Assembly (NCBI GenBank): GCA_905160935.1
Contig: CAJHZI010000642.1
Coordinates: forward strand, 347,501-411,500
Length of the DNA stretch: 64,000 nucleotides
Reading direction: 5' to 3'
From: Enchytraeus crypticus
Taxonomy: Eukaryota > Annelida > Clitellata > Enchytraeida > Enchytraeidae
The position numbers and the translations under genes are program-made. This document shows positions 31,975-44,100 of the stretch, in pieces. The notes beneath the pieces were generated by a model. It was not told the DNA's origin. It saw nothing but the letters and a program-made list of their open reading frames with translations, and searched no databases. Each line of letters opens with the position of its first letter. Within the stretch, counting starts at the first letter, position 1.

Positions 31975-33585
31975 TAATTAATAAATAATAAAGGCTTAAC
32001 GTCCGTTTCCTTATATAAGAATGATGATAGGGACGTCCCCCTTCACATGCCACTACATTTCGATTCACCCGAAACGATCTGAAAAAAGACATGTGCTGAA
32101 AAGAAAGAAAAAGATCCTAAACGGTGCCGTTCCGGTGATCAAAAAACAGTCCGGCAAGATGAAAAAGTCCATGGTGGGATGAGATGTGTTTTCAACCTGC
32201 AGCGGAAAGTGGAAGTAGTAGAACATGATCAAAGATCAGGAGGCAGAGAGTTCCAAACAGTAGGAGCTGAGAAAAAAAAGAACGCCAACCTAACAAAGTG
32301 AAAATACTTGGAATTTTGAGCAGTTTGGCATCAGAAGAACGAAGTTTAAGAAAGAGAAGATGATATTAGATTAGGAGATCAGAAAGGTAAGAAGGTTTAC
32401 CAAAGAGAAGTGTTTTGAAAGTTAACAGAGCAATTTTATAATTAATTCTTTGAACCACAGGAAGCCAATGAAGATTATTAAGCAAGGAATTGGAGGTGAC
32501 CTGAAGTCTTGAGGATCGACAGACAACACGTACTAGAGAATTCTGAACGCGTAGCAGACGCATGAGAGAAGAAGACGGTAAGCCATATAGCAACTAATTG
32601 CAGTAGTTAAGTTTAGAATGAACTATTGAGTTGGCAAGAATTATGGATGAATTTTTATCAAGAGATGACCGTAGCTGTCTGATCTGACGAATCTGGAAGA
32701 AAGATGAACGACAGACAGATGAGATATGAGATTTGAAGTCAAGATTTTCATCAAATATGACACTAAGGTTTTTAGCTTTGGAAGTAGGAGTGAGAGCAAG
32801 ATTTAAAAATAGATGGAAGAATTGGCTACTTGGTTCTTTGCTGGGGGTGCCGATTAAACGATATTTGGTTTTAGGATGATAGACAGAGAGACGATTGCCA
32901 CGATGAAAATCATGAATAATTTTTTCAAAAACAGATGAAAGGTGTTGCAATTTCAGATCAGAAGCTGAGCTAGAAAAGAAAATGAGACGTACAGCTGAGT
33001 ATCATCAGCATAAAAGTGAAATTTTATTGAAGCATTGTTATCTAAGACATTGAGTGGGGTAGTGTAGTGGTAAAAGAGTAGAGGTCCATGTACAGATCCT
33101 TGGAGCACACCACGAAGAAGAGATAGTTGAGGGGAGAGTTCATTATTTATAACAACAGTTTGAGTGCGACCAGATAGATAGGAGGAGATCAGAGAAAAAG
33201 CAGAGTAATAGATACCAAAGCACGTTTTAAGTCTACTGGTGAGAATGTTATGATAAATGGTGTCGAAGGCAGTCGAGAGATCAAGTAGTACAATGGCGGA
33301 CACCTTTTGAGAGTTTATGGCAAGGCAAAGGTCATTATAATGCTGCGGCAGTTTCAGTGAAGTGAACTATATGCAGATTGGAAACAAGATAGAGAAGGAA
33401 AAGAGATTCAAGATGGCTGCATAAGCGTATGTAGATTATTTTTTCCTAAGATTTTGGAAATGAAATTTAAGTTGGATATGGGACGATAGCTAGCAAGATT
33501 GTCTATTGGAAGTGACTGATTTTTAAGTAAAGTTGAAACAACACCAGTTTCAAAAGTAGAAGAAAAAATTCCTCCAGAAAGTATT
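31975..33585 (-). mobile_element. CR1-like LINE, 5'-truncated reverse transcriptase copy
   Basis: On the minus strand, starting near 33580, it encodes IFSSTFETGVVSTLLKNQS, IVLLDLSTAFDTIYHNIL, SYLSGRTQTVV, the RT catalytic box YADDTQLY, then LYGLPSSSLMRL and LHWLPVVQRINYKIALLTF. Stops and frame shifts split it (for example after 32953). The 3' end carries the same cttaacgtccgtttcctt-type tail as the copy ending at 44340. This is the central and C-terminal part of a CR1-group ORF2. It is truncated at its 5' end in an (aat)n tract. Confidence 0.85.
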
Positions 33586-34129
33586 ATAATTATTATCGTG
33601 ATTATGATGATGATGATAATAATAATTATAATAATAATAAATAATAATAATTATTATTACTATTATATCATTTGTACTGTATGTTTTGCTCTTCGAATAA
33701 GGTTTATAATAAGTGCCAGTCCGGGATTTATTGCTATTCAAGAGTCTTCAAGTTTATAGTCTTGATGTTTAATATGGTAAATGACTGAACGACATAGCGA
33801 TAAAATAAATAAATAAATAAATACAATAATTATATTCTAATAGAGAAATCACCTACCTCTTTGATTAATAATTCCTTGAACCAGTGTGATTTCGAAATTC
33901 GCGATCTTTGAGCAGAAATAAATCCACTAACAGTTGTTCTATGCTATGATCTATGTCCAATTTGTTTTATTCAGTGGTCAGTACTAAAGAATCATTCATA
34001 ACAAAGACCTTGCGTACTTCTTAGTTGCAGAATCTGAGCATAATTTAAATATCTACATCTCGATAGAATCAATCTGTTAAAATATATTAGAGAAGAATAA
34101 TATTATGTATTTTACATGAATCAGTAGGC
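33586..34129. other. (ATT)n-rich spacer, nothing else recognised
   Basis: Microsatellite-like aat/att runs to about 33660, a (taaa)n run near 33805, then featureless AT-rich sequence. Confidence 0.4.
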
Positions 34130-34605
34130 AATTTGGAGTACCCCGGGACCCCACAACGGTGAACCCGTGGCCACCAGGCCAGGGAGCCCTACACCCCGGC
34201 TCGGGACACCAAACCCCGGCCCGGGGTATCCCAAGGGCACCACACACCCCGGTCCGGGGCATCCACACCCCCCGGAGCACCCATACCCCGGTCCGGGCAC
34301 CCCACACCGGGCAACCCCACAGCCCGGCCCGGGGCATCCCACACCCCGGCCCGGGGCATCCCACACCCCGGCCCGGGGCATCCCACACCCCGGCCCGGGG
34401 CATCCCACACCCCGGGGCATCCCACACCCCGGCCCGGGGCACCCCCGGCTCGGGGCACCCCCGGCTCGGGGCACCCCCGGCTCTGGGCACCCCCGGACCA
34501 GGGCAATTCTGGCCCGGGCACCTCCGGCCCGGACACCCCCACACCCTGGCCCGGGGCACCTCACACCGTGGCCCGGGGCACCCCACACCCTGGAAATCCC
34601 CAGTG
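34130..34605. repeat. GC-rich minisatellite (cccacaccccggcccgggg units)
   Basis: A sharply bounded GC-rich block inside AT-rich DNA. The core unit is about 22 bp (cccacaccccggcccggggc), with shorter 16-bp variants (cacccccggctcgggg). The near-palindrome ccccggcccgggg recurs more than ten times. Several frames on both strands are open only because stop codons are rare in such sequence. I call none of them coding. Confidence 0.9.
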
Positions 34606-35060
34606 AACTCCCTCAGAGGGTATCCCGTCTTTGGGGTTATTACTCTCTCTAAGGGTACTCCACTCCGGGATACACCGGAGTAGGGGTAGGATCCCCGGGA
34701 GCAAGAACCCCGGTACACCTCCGATCAGGGCGATTTCTCTAATTACCTAGCCGAAGCTCGCACCGCTGACCAGGGACGAGACGTCTCGAGGTCAGCAATC
34801 AAGCAGAGGAGGGATTGATCGAGACCAGCCCCGCCTCTACCGTAAGGGAGCCTTGCGGCCACTTGTTATCGTCTCAGAGAACTGACGACGATTGTTACAA
34901 CCACTCAGGAACTGGGGCCTTTTATACTGCCTCAGAGGCTCGACAGTAACATGATTGTAGAACCGGTTACGCTGTTGTTAAAATCACACAAACATTTAGT
35001 TAATTTCGATAAGCGGTTAAATCAAACGAGCGGTTAATTCACGTAACCGGTATTTTACAT
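34606..35060. other. Hairpin-rich flank of the GC island
   Basis: Several inverted repeats lie close together: ccctcagaggg (34611), actccgg...ccggagt (34660-34680) and gctgacc...ggtcagc around the 12-bp palindrome cgagacgtctcg (34765-34796). There are also gcctcagaggc (about 34930), and ccggttacg (about 34964) paired with cgtaaccgg (about 35043). Composition returns to AT-rich after about 34980. It might be part of an unrecognised mobile element or a regulatory island. Confidence 0.55.
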
Positions 35061-36532
35061 TTGTTTTGATATGTAAATCTATAGAACATGTAGTATGATT
35101 ACTGTGTAATAGGGTTATAGATAGCTATTGGCCGTTTTTGATGCTTGTTTCGTATATATTCTGTTTTTTCATGTATTTTAATATCTAGGGCAAGTGTCAT
35201 TAATCTAATGGTCATATTGTTTAGATAACATTTTTTCGATAGCATTGATCTAGCATATGCAGCATATAAACTAGTTTAAAATTCGCAATCATTTAACAGT
35301 TCTAAATTTAGAACTGATTTTTAAATATAATTTTAGGAAAAAAGTTAACTAGAAATTCACGATATAAGTTATTATAATATAATTTTAATAAAAATTAAGG
35401 TCTTAACTGTACTTTTTTGCATTGTGATCCCGTTGGACTGCTGTAATTTAATATTAAGCATGTTAACACATGTAATAATCTCACACACCTGTTTGACGCA
35501 GTATTTGACTATCTGCGGTTACTAGATAAAACCTGCTAATTTCCTATCCGTCAGCGACTGACTATCAAGTTGTAAATACCACACGTACGTTGATTTTACC
35601 CTAATAAACCAAACCACCCATACACCACTGCTAGAAAAGTTGAAAGATTACGCCTGATGTGGCTTCATTTTGCCTTCGCTAATGTCAACTTTATTTGCCT
35701 TATGCGAATCACTTAATTAAAACAATAGTCAGTGTTATATAATGGTGGTCATGAAAATATATTGCGCTCTATGGTTCAGTCCAGTCACAAGTCCGCGGCA
35801 CATATACCTTCTCATAATCTATTGCTTTCATTTGTTACTCCATTAACATAAAACTGACACCCTCACAATTTTTACTAATGTCCACTCCACTGCAATTTCT
35901 CCGTATATTCGTTAGCCGGCACATGCAAAACACGTGCGTTATCCAGTTAGTCTATTCTAAAAGATTCTCAGCTTCAACCAGATTAAATAGAAACTCTTCT
36001 CCAACACGAACACTAATCATGCATTGCCGTTAGAAAACCTTTTCACTGAAAAGTAGAATATACATATACAAGCCCGTATAGTAAAACGTTAGTTTACGAT
36101 AAATATAAATTTGTTGGGCAAACTAGAAATAAAGCACAGTTATCCGACAGTTTCCATCGAGTCATAGTTGTCTTGCTACACAAGCCCGCGATACTATTAA
36201 CGGGCCATTTAAGTACTGGACAAAAAAAGTGACACTTGAGAAAATGAATTTTACAATGTACGTAAAATTTTATATCTCTATTAAGTCAATATCTATGCAC
36301 TATTCGCATTTATACACTATTCGCATTTTACTCAGCCTTAGTGACATACGTTTAATTTTGCTTAAATCTGATGTAAATACGAACTGACTGATCGTATTTC
36401 TACAATATTTACCGAAGACAATATTAGTTGCCAAAGAGGCCATCAACTTATTATCTTTAGCTACTAATAGCCTATTTTAGGATTTAAAGAACTATTTTAA
36501 GAAATGCAACTTTTTCCGTTTTATAAGTCTTT
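35061..36532. other. Spacer, nothing recognised
   Basis: About 1.5 kb without a supportable exon, repeat family or RNA gene. Confidence 0.4.
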
Positions 36533-36773
36533 CCCGTGTTTAGTCCGGGTTGCTTGAAGAATAGACCAACCGTGTAAATATGCACGTGTCGTAGAAGGCG
36601 TCATAAAAAACTAGATCCAAACCAACGTCAGAAAGTGCATTCGGTTGATGAGAGCCTAAGCTCCTGAAATTGCTACAAAAATTTCAACGAATGGACAAAC
36701 ATAAAAAGTCTATTCGTATCCCGACCCTGGTTAAACTGGGATTTAAGGGAAGATGATGACGATGATGACACGA
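36533..36773 (+). mobile_element. SINE-like element D, copy 1, with (GATGAT)n tail
   Basis: The 5' part, gtgtttagtccgggttgctt, gaagaatagaccaac, atgcacgtgtcgtagaaggc, aligns with the core of element C (22584, 24311). The 3' part, gtctattcgtatcccgaccc, tggttaaactgggattt and gatgatgacgatgatg, is different from C and matches the minus-strand copy at 46375. Confidence 0.65.
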
Positions 36774-37078
36774 AGAATAAAAAATATCCTTACTATTTAC
36801 TTGTTATGCTACTATATGTTTTGGTGAACTAAAGATGTATATATTTGCCAATTTTTTAAATACCTCGTCGAACATACCTGTATACCTAGCAAAACTTTCT
36901 ATCCCGCTGCTGTACTATAATTGAACATTCGCTGGTTTAAGATCGACTGAACTTGTCTGGGGCACTGGAGGACAAAAATCAAGATTTGCACCGAGAGTTT
37001 ACATTAGAGAGCTAGAATAGCCGCAGGTATTATAGGCCGCGATTAGCTTACTAACAACTGCAGTACTTTACACACACA
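36774..37078. other. Spacer, nothing recognised
   Basis: No feature supported. Confidence 0.35.
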
Positions 37079-37149
37079 CACACTCTCTCTCTCTCTCTCT
37101 GTCTCTCTCTGTCTCTCTCTCTCTTTCTGAGTGACTCGCTCTCTTTCTG

Positions 37150-37188
<39 letters not shown>

Positions 37189-37312
37189 TTTCATGATAAT
37201 AGTTTAGTTTAGAACTATTTGCTAACTATTAAAATCTTTCTCTCTTAATTTCTCTCTCTCTCTCTTTCATTGTATCTCTCTCTCGCTCTCTCTCTCTTTC
37301 TCTCTTATGATA
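37079..37312. repeat. (CT)n polypyrimidine tracts
   Basis: Long CT runs with occasional tttctct or gtctct interruptions, in two blocks (37079-37186 and 37238-37312). Confidence 0.9.
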
Positions 37313-37364
37313 ATATAATTTATCTAAGTGACCTTTTGATGCAAGTGTAAATAATACTTCATAT

Positions 37365-37558
37365 ACATATATATATATATATATACATATATATATTTAT
37401 ATATATCTATATATATATATTATATATATATAGTATATATATATATATAATATATATATATTATATATATATATGAAGATAAATATAAATATATAGTTCC
37501 TATATTTTTAATTTATTACTTCATTATATATTATATACATATATTTATATACATTATA
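37365..37558. repeat. (TA)n tract at the 3' end of an RTE-like copy
   Basis: TA-rich runs with ttatata and agata interruptions, directly abutting the 3' terminus of the minus-strand RTE-like element. Confidence 0.9.
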
Positions 37559-38475
37559 TATATCTCCTCTCTCTCTTAGTGCACTGCCTACTGGCAGGTC
37601 CGTGGTACATAACGCCTCGCTCTTCTCTGTCTTCCGCCTTCCTCTTCATTTCCACATATGAGTGGGTCTTTAAATCATCTAACATACCTAATCTCGGCCT
37701 GCCCCTGCCTCTTTTTCCTTCCATTCTACCTTCTATGACCTCTTTTAATAGACCGTCCCCCCTTAGAATGTGTCCTATCCATCTCTTCTTCCTATTTCTT
37801 AATACATTTATCAACTGTCTATCTGTGCCAACTCTCTCCAGGACTTCCTCATTTGTAACCTTTTGAGTCCGGCTAATCCTCTCCATTCTCCTCCAAATCC
37901 ACATTTCCAATGCCTCCAGTTTCCTAATATTTTTCTTCCTTAAGGTCCATGTTTCACATCCATACAATAGCGTGGTCTAAACCAAAGTTTTCACTATCTT
38001 TATCTTTGTGTCTTTCTTTAGACTTTTTGTTAATAGTTCTTTTCTACTACCAAAGGCCGCTTTTGCTGGTGCAATCCTACTGCATATTTCCGTCTCACAT
38101 TTCCCATCATCGGTTATAGTATGACCCAAATATTTGAAACTCCTTACCTGTTCCAATTTCGTACCATGTATTGTGATATTAACTTCACCTTTATTATTGG
38201 ACACTCTCATAACCTTGGTCTTTTTATATTAATCTTCATGCCATATCTTAGGGCCGTATCATTCAGCCTATCCATTATCTTCTGCAATCCAATCTCGCTG
38301 CCCGCTACCTTTCCTTGGTCATCTGCAAATCGTACATCTTGTAACAAATTCCCTCCTACTTTTATTCCTTCTTCCAAGTCTTCCATGTCTTCCTCAATCA
38401 TTACCTCAGCGTAAATGTTAAACAGCAGCGGCGAAATGCTACAACCTTGTCTTACTCCACGTCCTATTTCACCTA
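37559..38475 (-). mobile_element. RTE-like LINE fragment: end of reverse transcriptase plus C-terminal domain, frame-broken
   Basis: Minus strand from 38475: [25 protein letters not shown], then VRFADDQ (RT catalytic box as FADD), [59 protein letters not shown] and RGRGRPRLGMLDDLK. Frame breaks lie near 38207 and 37970. The 3' end (ggacctgccagtaggcagtg, cactaagagagagag) abuts a TA tract. The 5' truncation point also lies in a TA tract (38476). Confidence 0.85.
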
Positions 38476-38479
38476 TATC

Positions 38480-38544
<65 letters not shown>

Positions 38545-38592
38545 CCTATATATATAACTATTATAGAAATACAGTAAAAGTTTACGTGTATT

Positions 38593-38630
<38 letters not shown>
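38476..38630. repeat. (TA)n runs at the 5' truncation of the RTE-like copy
   Basis: Two (TA)n runs separated by about 55 bp (ggcctatatatataactatt, then agtttacgtgtattc). Confidence 0.95.
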
Positions 38631-38633
<3 letters not shown>

Positions 38634-38689
38634 GTATATCTTTGAACTGATTTTCTGGCTTTTGGAATTTGCACTGTGTTTCTTCCATC

Positions 38690-38772
38690 TTTTTGCTCAA
38701 CGGCTTGATTTTGTCTAAATAGTGCTCGATGTCATGGATGACTGTAATACTCCAATTTTTGTTGTTATTATT
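38690..38772 (+). repeat. Dispersed repeat E, copy 4
   Basis: tttgctcaacggcttgattt, then aatagtgctcgatgtcatgg, atgactgtaatactccaat and a gttgtt end align with repeat E. Confidence 0.7.
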
Positions 38773-38954
38773 TTATATGCAGAAGCTGTATATATGCGGT
38801 ATATACATGATATACCAACTATACTAAGCTCTAAACTGGTAGATGAATCAACTGACCGATAGTATACTAAACAATGCGGACTGGAGTTTATTGGTAATTC
38901 TATACAGTGATATGTGGCGCACCTAGAGCCTGTAAATGTAGACATTATACCGGT

Positions 38955-39364
38955 AGTGTGAGGTGTTAGAGAGGAGGGAGCGAGATAGAGAAAGAGAAAG
39001 AGAGAGAGAGAGAAAGAGAGAGAGCATGATAGAGAGAGTGAGAGAGAGAGAGCGAGAGTGAGATAGTGCGTGTGAGAGAGAGAGAAAGAGGGAGTGAGAG
39101 AAAGAGAGAGAGAGTTAGAGAGACAGACAGAGAGAGAGAGAGTGACAGAGAGAGTGACAGAGTGAGAGAGAGAGATAGTGAGAGAGTGAGTGAGAGAGAG
39201 GGAGTGAAAGAGAGAGAGAGAGAGAGAGATGGAGATTGATAGAGTGAGATAGAGTGAGTGAGGAAGCGAGAAGGTAGAGAGAGTGTGTGTGAGAGAGAGA
39301 AAGAGTGAGAGAGTTTGAGTAAGAGATAGAGAGAGAGAGGGAGAGAGATAGAGTGAGAGTGAGT

Positions 39365-39408
<44 letters not shown>

Positions 39409-39412
39409 CAAA
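38955..39412. repeat. Polypurine (GA)n-rich tract, about 450 bp
   Basis: The plus strand is almost pure purine: gagaga runs with gagtga, gatag and gacaga interruptions. It ends in a clean (GA)n run at 39367-39404. Such strand asymmetry permits triplex (H-DNA) formation. Confidence 0.95.
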
Positions 39413-40394
39413 TAGGCCTATAAGGACTGAGAAAAGAGTAAGATTGAGTGAGAGAATTAGTGAGTGAGTAAATAGATGAGTCAGTGAATTAGTGAGTGAT
39501 TAAATGAATGAATGATTGAATGAGTGAATTAGTGATTGAGGGTAAATTAGTGAGTGAGTGAGCGAATGAGCGTATGTGAGCTATCGAAAGAAAGTATGTG
39601 AGCATTATTTTGCTAGATAATGAAATACAATATTTGACGTCGAACGTCCATGAATAGATGAGTAAAACTGACATTAAACTTTTATTTTTATTATTCATTC
39701 AAATGTATGCTCAATTTCTCGAAGTCATCTTCCGAAAGCGTAACGGGCGCCAAACGTTGAAAATCTCTTGCAGAGCTAGACATGTATACGAGTGGGTTAT
39801 CGGGTTATCTCTCCAGGAAGCCGATTCACTGAACTTTAGTTCAGTTTACAAGCCTTTGTAGCAAACAGAAAGCTACGTGCAAACTGACTGACACAAGCAA
39901 ACACTGCAAATCGCATTGCGATAAACGCAAATAAACGTATAAACACACAGGACACGGACAGAGCTTATGCATATGTTCAGACACATAGTCCCATAACAAA
40001 CAACGCACGCAATAACCAACATTCGCTAACCATATAATAACCAGCATTCCACTAATAAACAATGTATTAGAAATTAATATAGGGTCCTACTAATATTAAT
40101 ATAGAAATTAATATATCTATATATTATATTAATATATTAATATTATATATATATATGTATAATTATATATTAAATATAAATATTGAATTATATATTAAAT
40201 ATATTATATATATTGTATTATCATATTAATATATTATATATCTATTAATATAGAAATTAATATAGGGGCCTACTGTTACAACAGATTAGTTTGACTGACT
40301 AATTAGTTGCGATTACAATCACAAAGTAAACCTCCATTTCACTAGTAGGCCAACGCTTACTCGGACTGAACTCCCGGATTTTGGCTTACAATGT
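39413..40394. other. Spacer with a degenerate gtgagtgaat repeat and an AT-only block
   Basis: The motif tgagtgaatta recurs loosely at 39440-39580. At 40065-40275 an AT-only block contains the repeated tatagaaattaatata twice near its ends (40085-40110 and 40247-40265). No gene could be supported. Confidence 0.45.
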
Positions 40395-40495
40395 TTTTGG
40401 ACCCCACACTCTGCTCATCGGCTTGGATTTGGTATCATAGTGCTCAGTGTTGTCATGGACTACAGTAGCACTCTAATTCTGTTGTTGTTAAAATT
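40395..40495 (+). repeat. Dispersed repeat E, copy 5 (best preserved)
   Basis: tggaccccacactctgctca, tcggcttggatttggtatca, tagtgctcagtgttgtcatg, gactacagtagcactctaat then gttgttgtt. It aligns end to end with the copies at 17698 and 21927. Confidence 0.7.
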
Positions 40496-41199
40496 CTTTG
40501 TTCACTGATTTCAGTTATAGAAAAAGATCTTTCTCTGAAAGCATTTCAATTACTATTGCTTCAATCTGCTTGTGTAGCAAACAGAAAACAGAAAAAGTTA
40601 CACGGCACAAGTAGCTTACTCCTTAGACATACAGTATAGTTCTCTCTCTGACTGGGCTATTGTCAGCTGCCATGTATACAATGCGCTCAATTAATACTTA
40701 GAAATAATTGTCTTAATTTTAGTGGCAGTGTCTTTATTAATATAGTCGTTTATCCAGTTATCATTGAATAGGAATTAAAGCATTCAGATTATATACATGT
40801 ATGAAAGTAGTGAAAAGCTATATACTCTCTTATAGAAAAAAGCTATATACTCTCTTATAGAAAAGCTATAAACTAAGAATTAAAAGATTTATGGCTCAAG
40901 TCTTTTTAAACAAAATATGAGTTGTTTAAAAGTCCAGTCAATTGATTAATATAATTTACTTTGAAGTACTTGCATTGCTCTCTTTAGATGTACTTTCAAT
41001 GCTCTTTCTGTCTATATATCTTGTTTTGGCCCTCACTACTCCCTTCCTGACTAACCATTTCACTGGCAACTCCATTGACCATATTTTGTCCTCTTGCAGT
41101 TTTACTTACCAACCTATACCGCATGCCTCCGTTTGTAGTGCCTTGATTCCATACCATTGACATATTTTTCCAAATCCTATCCTCATGTAGTTTCACTTA
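40496..41199. other. Spacer, possibly including the 5' part of the CR1-like element
   Basis: A 30-bp duplication (agctatatactctcttatag, about 40816-40866) is visible. Pyrimidine-rich sequence after 40980 may belong to the LINE 5' region, but no boundary can be set. Confidence 0.35.
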
Positions 41200-44100
41200 A
41201 TCTCACTTCTAAACGACATTTAAATTTCATTCTTTCCTTTCTCTTAATTCTTGTTGGCGATATTGAATTGAATCCTTGGCCCTGTTTCTTCCTCTAACTT
41301 ATTCACTTACTGTCTCAATATTCGATCTGCCACCACAATTACAAAAAATGTAAACAAACCTGAGTTAATACAACAGTACATTCTTGTTGAGTCAATTGAT
41401 ATTCTCTTTTAAACTGAATCATGGTTACCTTCTGACACTCCACCCCCAGTCCTTCAACTCTCTTACTCCTCCTGGCTATTCCATTCTGCACATAGGTCGT
41501 TCTTCTGGTCGTGGCGGTGGCATTTCTGCTATTTTTAAGTCCTCTTTTTCTGCTTCCCTCGTTAAAAGCTTATCTTTTCCATCTTTTGAGCTCATGTTGC
41601 TTAGGCTTACTTGTGCCTCTAAATCATATCTCTTTCTAACTGTATATAGACCTTCTTGCTTGTCCAAGTCTGACTTCCTTTCTGACTTCTCATCACTTCT
41701 TGAGGATATTGCCTCTTTACCCTCTGATCTTATCATTATGGGTGATTTCAATATACACATTGGCTCACATATCGATCACTATTCTTCAGCTCTTTCTACT
41801 ACACTCGAGTCGTTTGGCCTCAAGCAGCATATTTCTTCTCCTACCCATACCTCTGGTCACATCCTTGATCTGTTAATTACCCGTGACATGACTAAGTTCA
41901 TTGACTTCGGAGTCTAAGAGTTGTCATTGTCTGATCACAGTGCAATTTTCTGCAAATTGCCTGTGGTCATTAACTCCTTTTCTTCTAGAACTATTAAAAG
42001 CTATCGTAAACTCTCCTCCATCAATATTTCTTCATTTTCTGCCGATATTTTGGCTTCTTCATTATATTCCTGTCTAACTTCAACTGTTGCTAATTATAAC
42101 ACAACAATTTCACTCTGTGCTTTCGTCTTTATTAGACAAGCACGCTCCTCTCTTAACTATTTCTTGTCGCTCCAACCCGAGGAAATCCTTTATTTCTGAT
42201 GAAATTCTCGTACAAAAATCCTTACATTCTAAACTAAAATCAAAATATAGGAGAGATAAGAAAAATCCTTCTGAAATGCAAAACCCCACGATCTAGGCTA
42301 ACTACGTTAAACAACTATGTTTGTTGATCATATGATCTCCTCCGCCAAGAGTTCTTACTTTAAGAACTTGAACTTGCAGAATCAAAACTGTCCCAAAAAA
42401 CTTTGGGGAACCCTTGATTCACTGCTTGGTCGCACTATCCCTAAGTCTCTTCCAAATTCCAAATCTCTGTCAACTCTTGCCAGCAATTTTCTTAATTTCT
42501 TTGATGACAAAATTACCAGACTCAGTTCTTCTATTCCTCCCTGTCCTGAGACTATTTCATAACTGTCTATGCCAAATCCTCCTCTGCTGTTAAATTTTAT
42601 ACCTGCTTCTCTTGAAGAAATCCGTCATCTAATACTCTGCTCTACCGACTCGTCTTTGCTCGCTAGATGCTATTCCAACCAAACTACTTAAATCTTTCAT
42701 TGAGGCCCTCCTACCTCCAATTACCCATCTTTCACTTTATGAAGGAATTTTTCCATCTACTTTTAAAAAATGCTGTTGTTTCTCCTCTGCTTAAAAAACA
42801 ATCACTTCCTAAAGATGATCTTTCTAGCTATCATCTCATTTCCAACTTAAATTTCATTTCCAAAATCTTGGAAAAAATAATCTACACTCGCTTATGCAAC
42901 CATATGGAATCTTTTCCTTCTCTATCTTGTTTCCAATCTGCATATCGAAGGCTTCACTCCACTCCAACTGCCTTACTCAGCATTCATAATGAATTTTCTT
43001 AGCCTTAAACTCTCAAAAGGTATCCGCCCTTGTACTACTTGATCTTTCGGCTGCCTTCGACACCATCGATCATAACATTCTTACCAGTAGACTTAAAACG
43101 TGCTTTGGAATCTCTGATTCCGCTTTCTCTCTGATCCCCTCCTATCTTTCTGGTCGCACTCAATCTGTTATTATAGACAATGAACGCTCCCCTGAACTAC
43201 CTCTTCTTGGGTCATGGTGTGACTCAAGGATCTGTACTTGGACCTTTACTTTTTTCCCTCTACACTACCCCACTCAGTTATGTTTTAGACAATGCTTCAA
43301 TAAAATTTCATTTCTATGCTGATGACACTCAGCTGTACATCTCATTTTCTAGCTCAGATTCTGACTCGAAATTGCAACACCTTTCATTTGTTATTGACAA
43401 AGTGTATTCATGGTTTTGCTGTAATCATCTCTCTGTCGACCCCTCTAAAACCGAATATCTTTTAATCGGCACTCCCCAGCAAAGAACCAAAATTGCTAAT
43501 TCATCCATCTATTTTCAAAATCTTGCTCTCACTCCTACTCCCAAGGCTAAAAACCTTGGTGTCATGTTTGATGAAAATCTTGATTTTAAATCTCACATCT
43601 CATCTGTCTGTCGTTCATCTTTCTTGCAGATTCGTCAAATCAGACAGCTACGGTCATCTCTTGATAAAAATTCATCCATAATTCTTGCCAACTCAATAGT
43701 TCATTCTAAACTTGACTACTGAAATTCATTGCTATATGGTTTACCTTCTTCTTCTCTCATGCGTTTGCAACGCGTTCAAAATACTCTTCTAGCACGTGTT
43801 GTCTGTCGAATCTCGAGGCTTCAGGCCACCTCTAGTTCCTTGCTTAATAACCTTCATTGGCTTCCTGTAGTTCAAAGGATTAAGTATAAAATTGCTCTTT
43901 TAACTTTCAAAACACTCCTTTCTGGTAAACCTTCTTACCTTTCTGATCTCCTAACCCAATATCAACCTTCTCGTAAGCTTCATTCTTCCGATACCAAACT
44001 GCTCAAAATTACTAATATTCTCACTTCGTTAGGTAGACGTTCATTTTCTTTCTCAGCTCCTACTGTTTGTAACTCTCTGCCTCCTGATCTTCGCTCATGT

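Noticed and set aside
34159..34683. Long overlapping open frames on both strands (Pro/Gly/Arg-rich peptides)
   Set aside because: They are by-products of the GC-rich tandem repeat, where stop codons are rare. Several frames are open at once and none has a family resemblance.
39115..39411. Ser/Leu-rich minus-strand frame of 98 codons
   Set aside because: It is a translation of the (GA)n/(CT)n tract.
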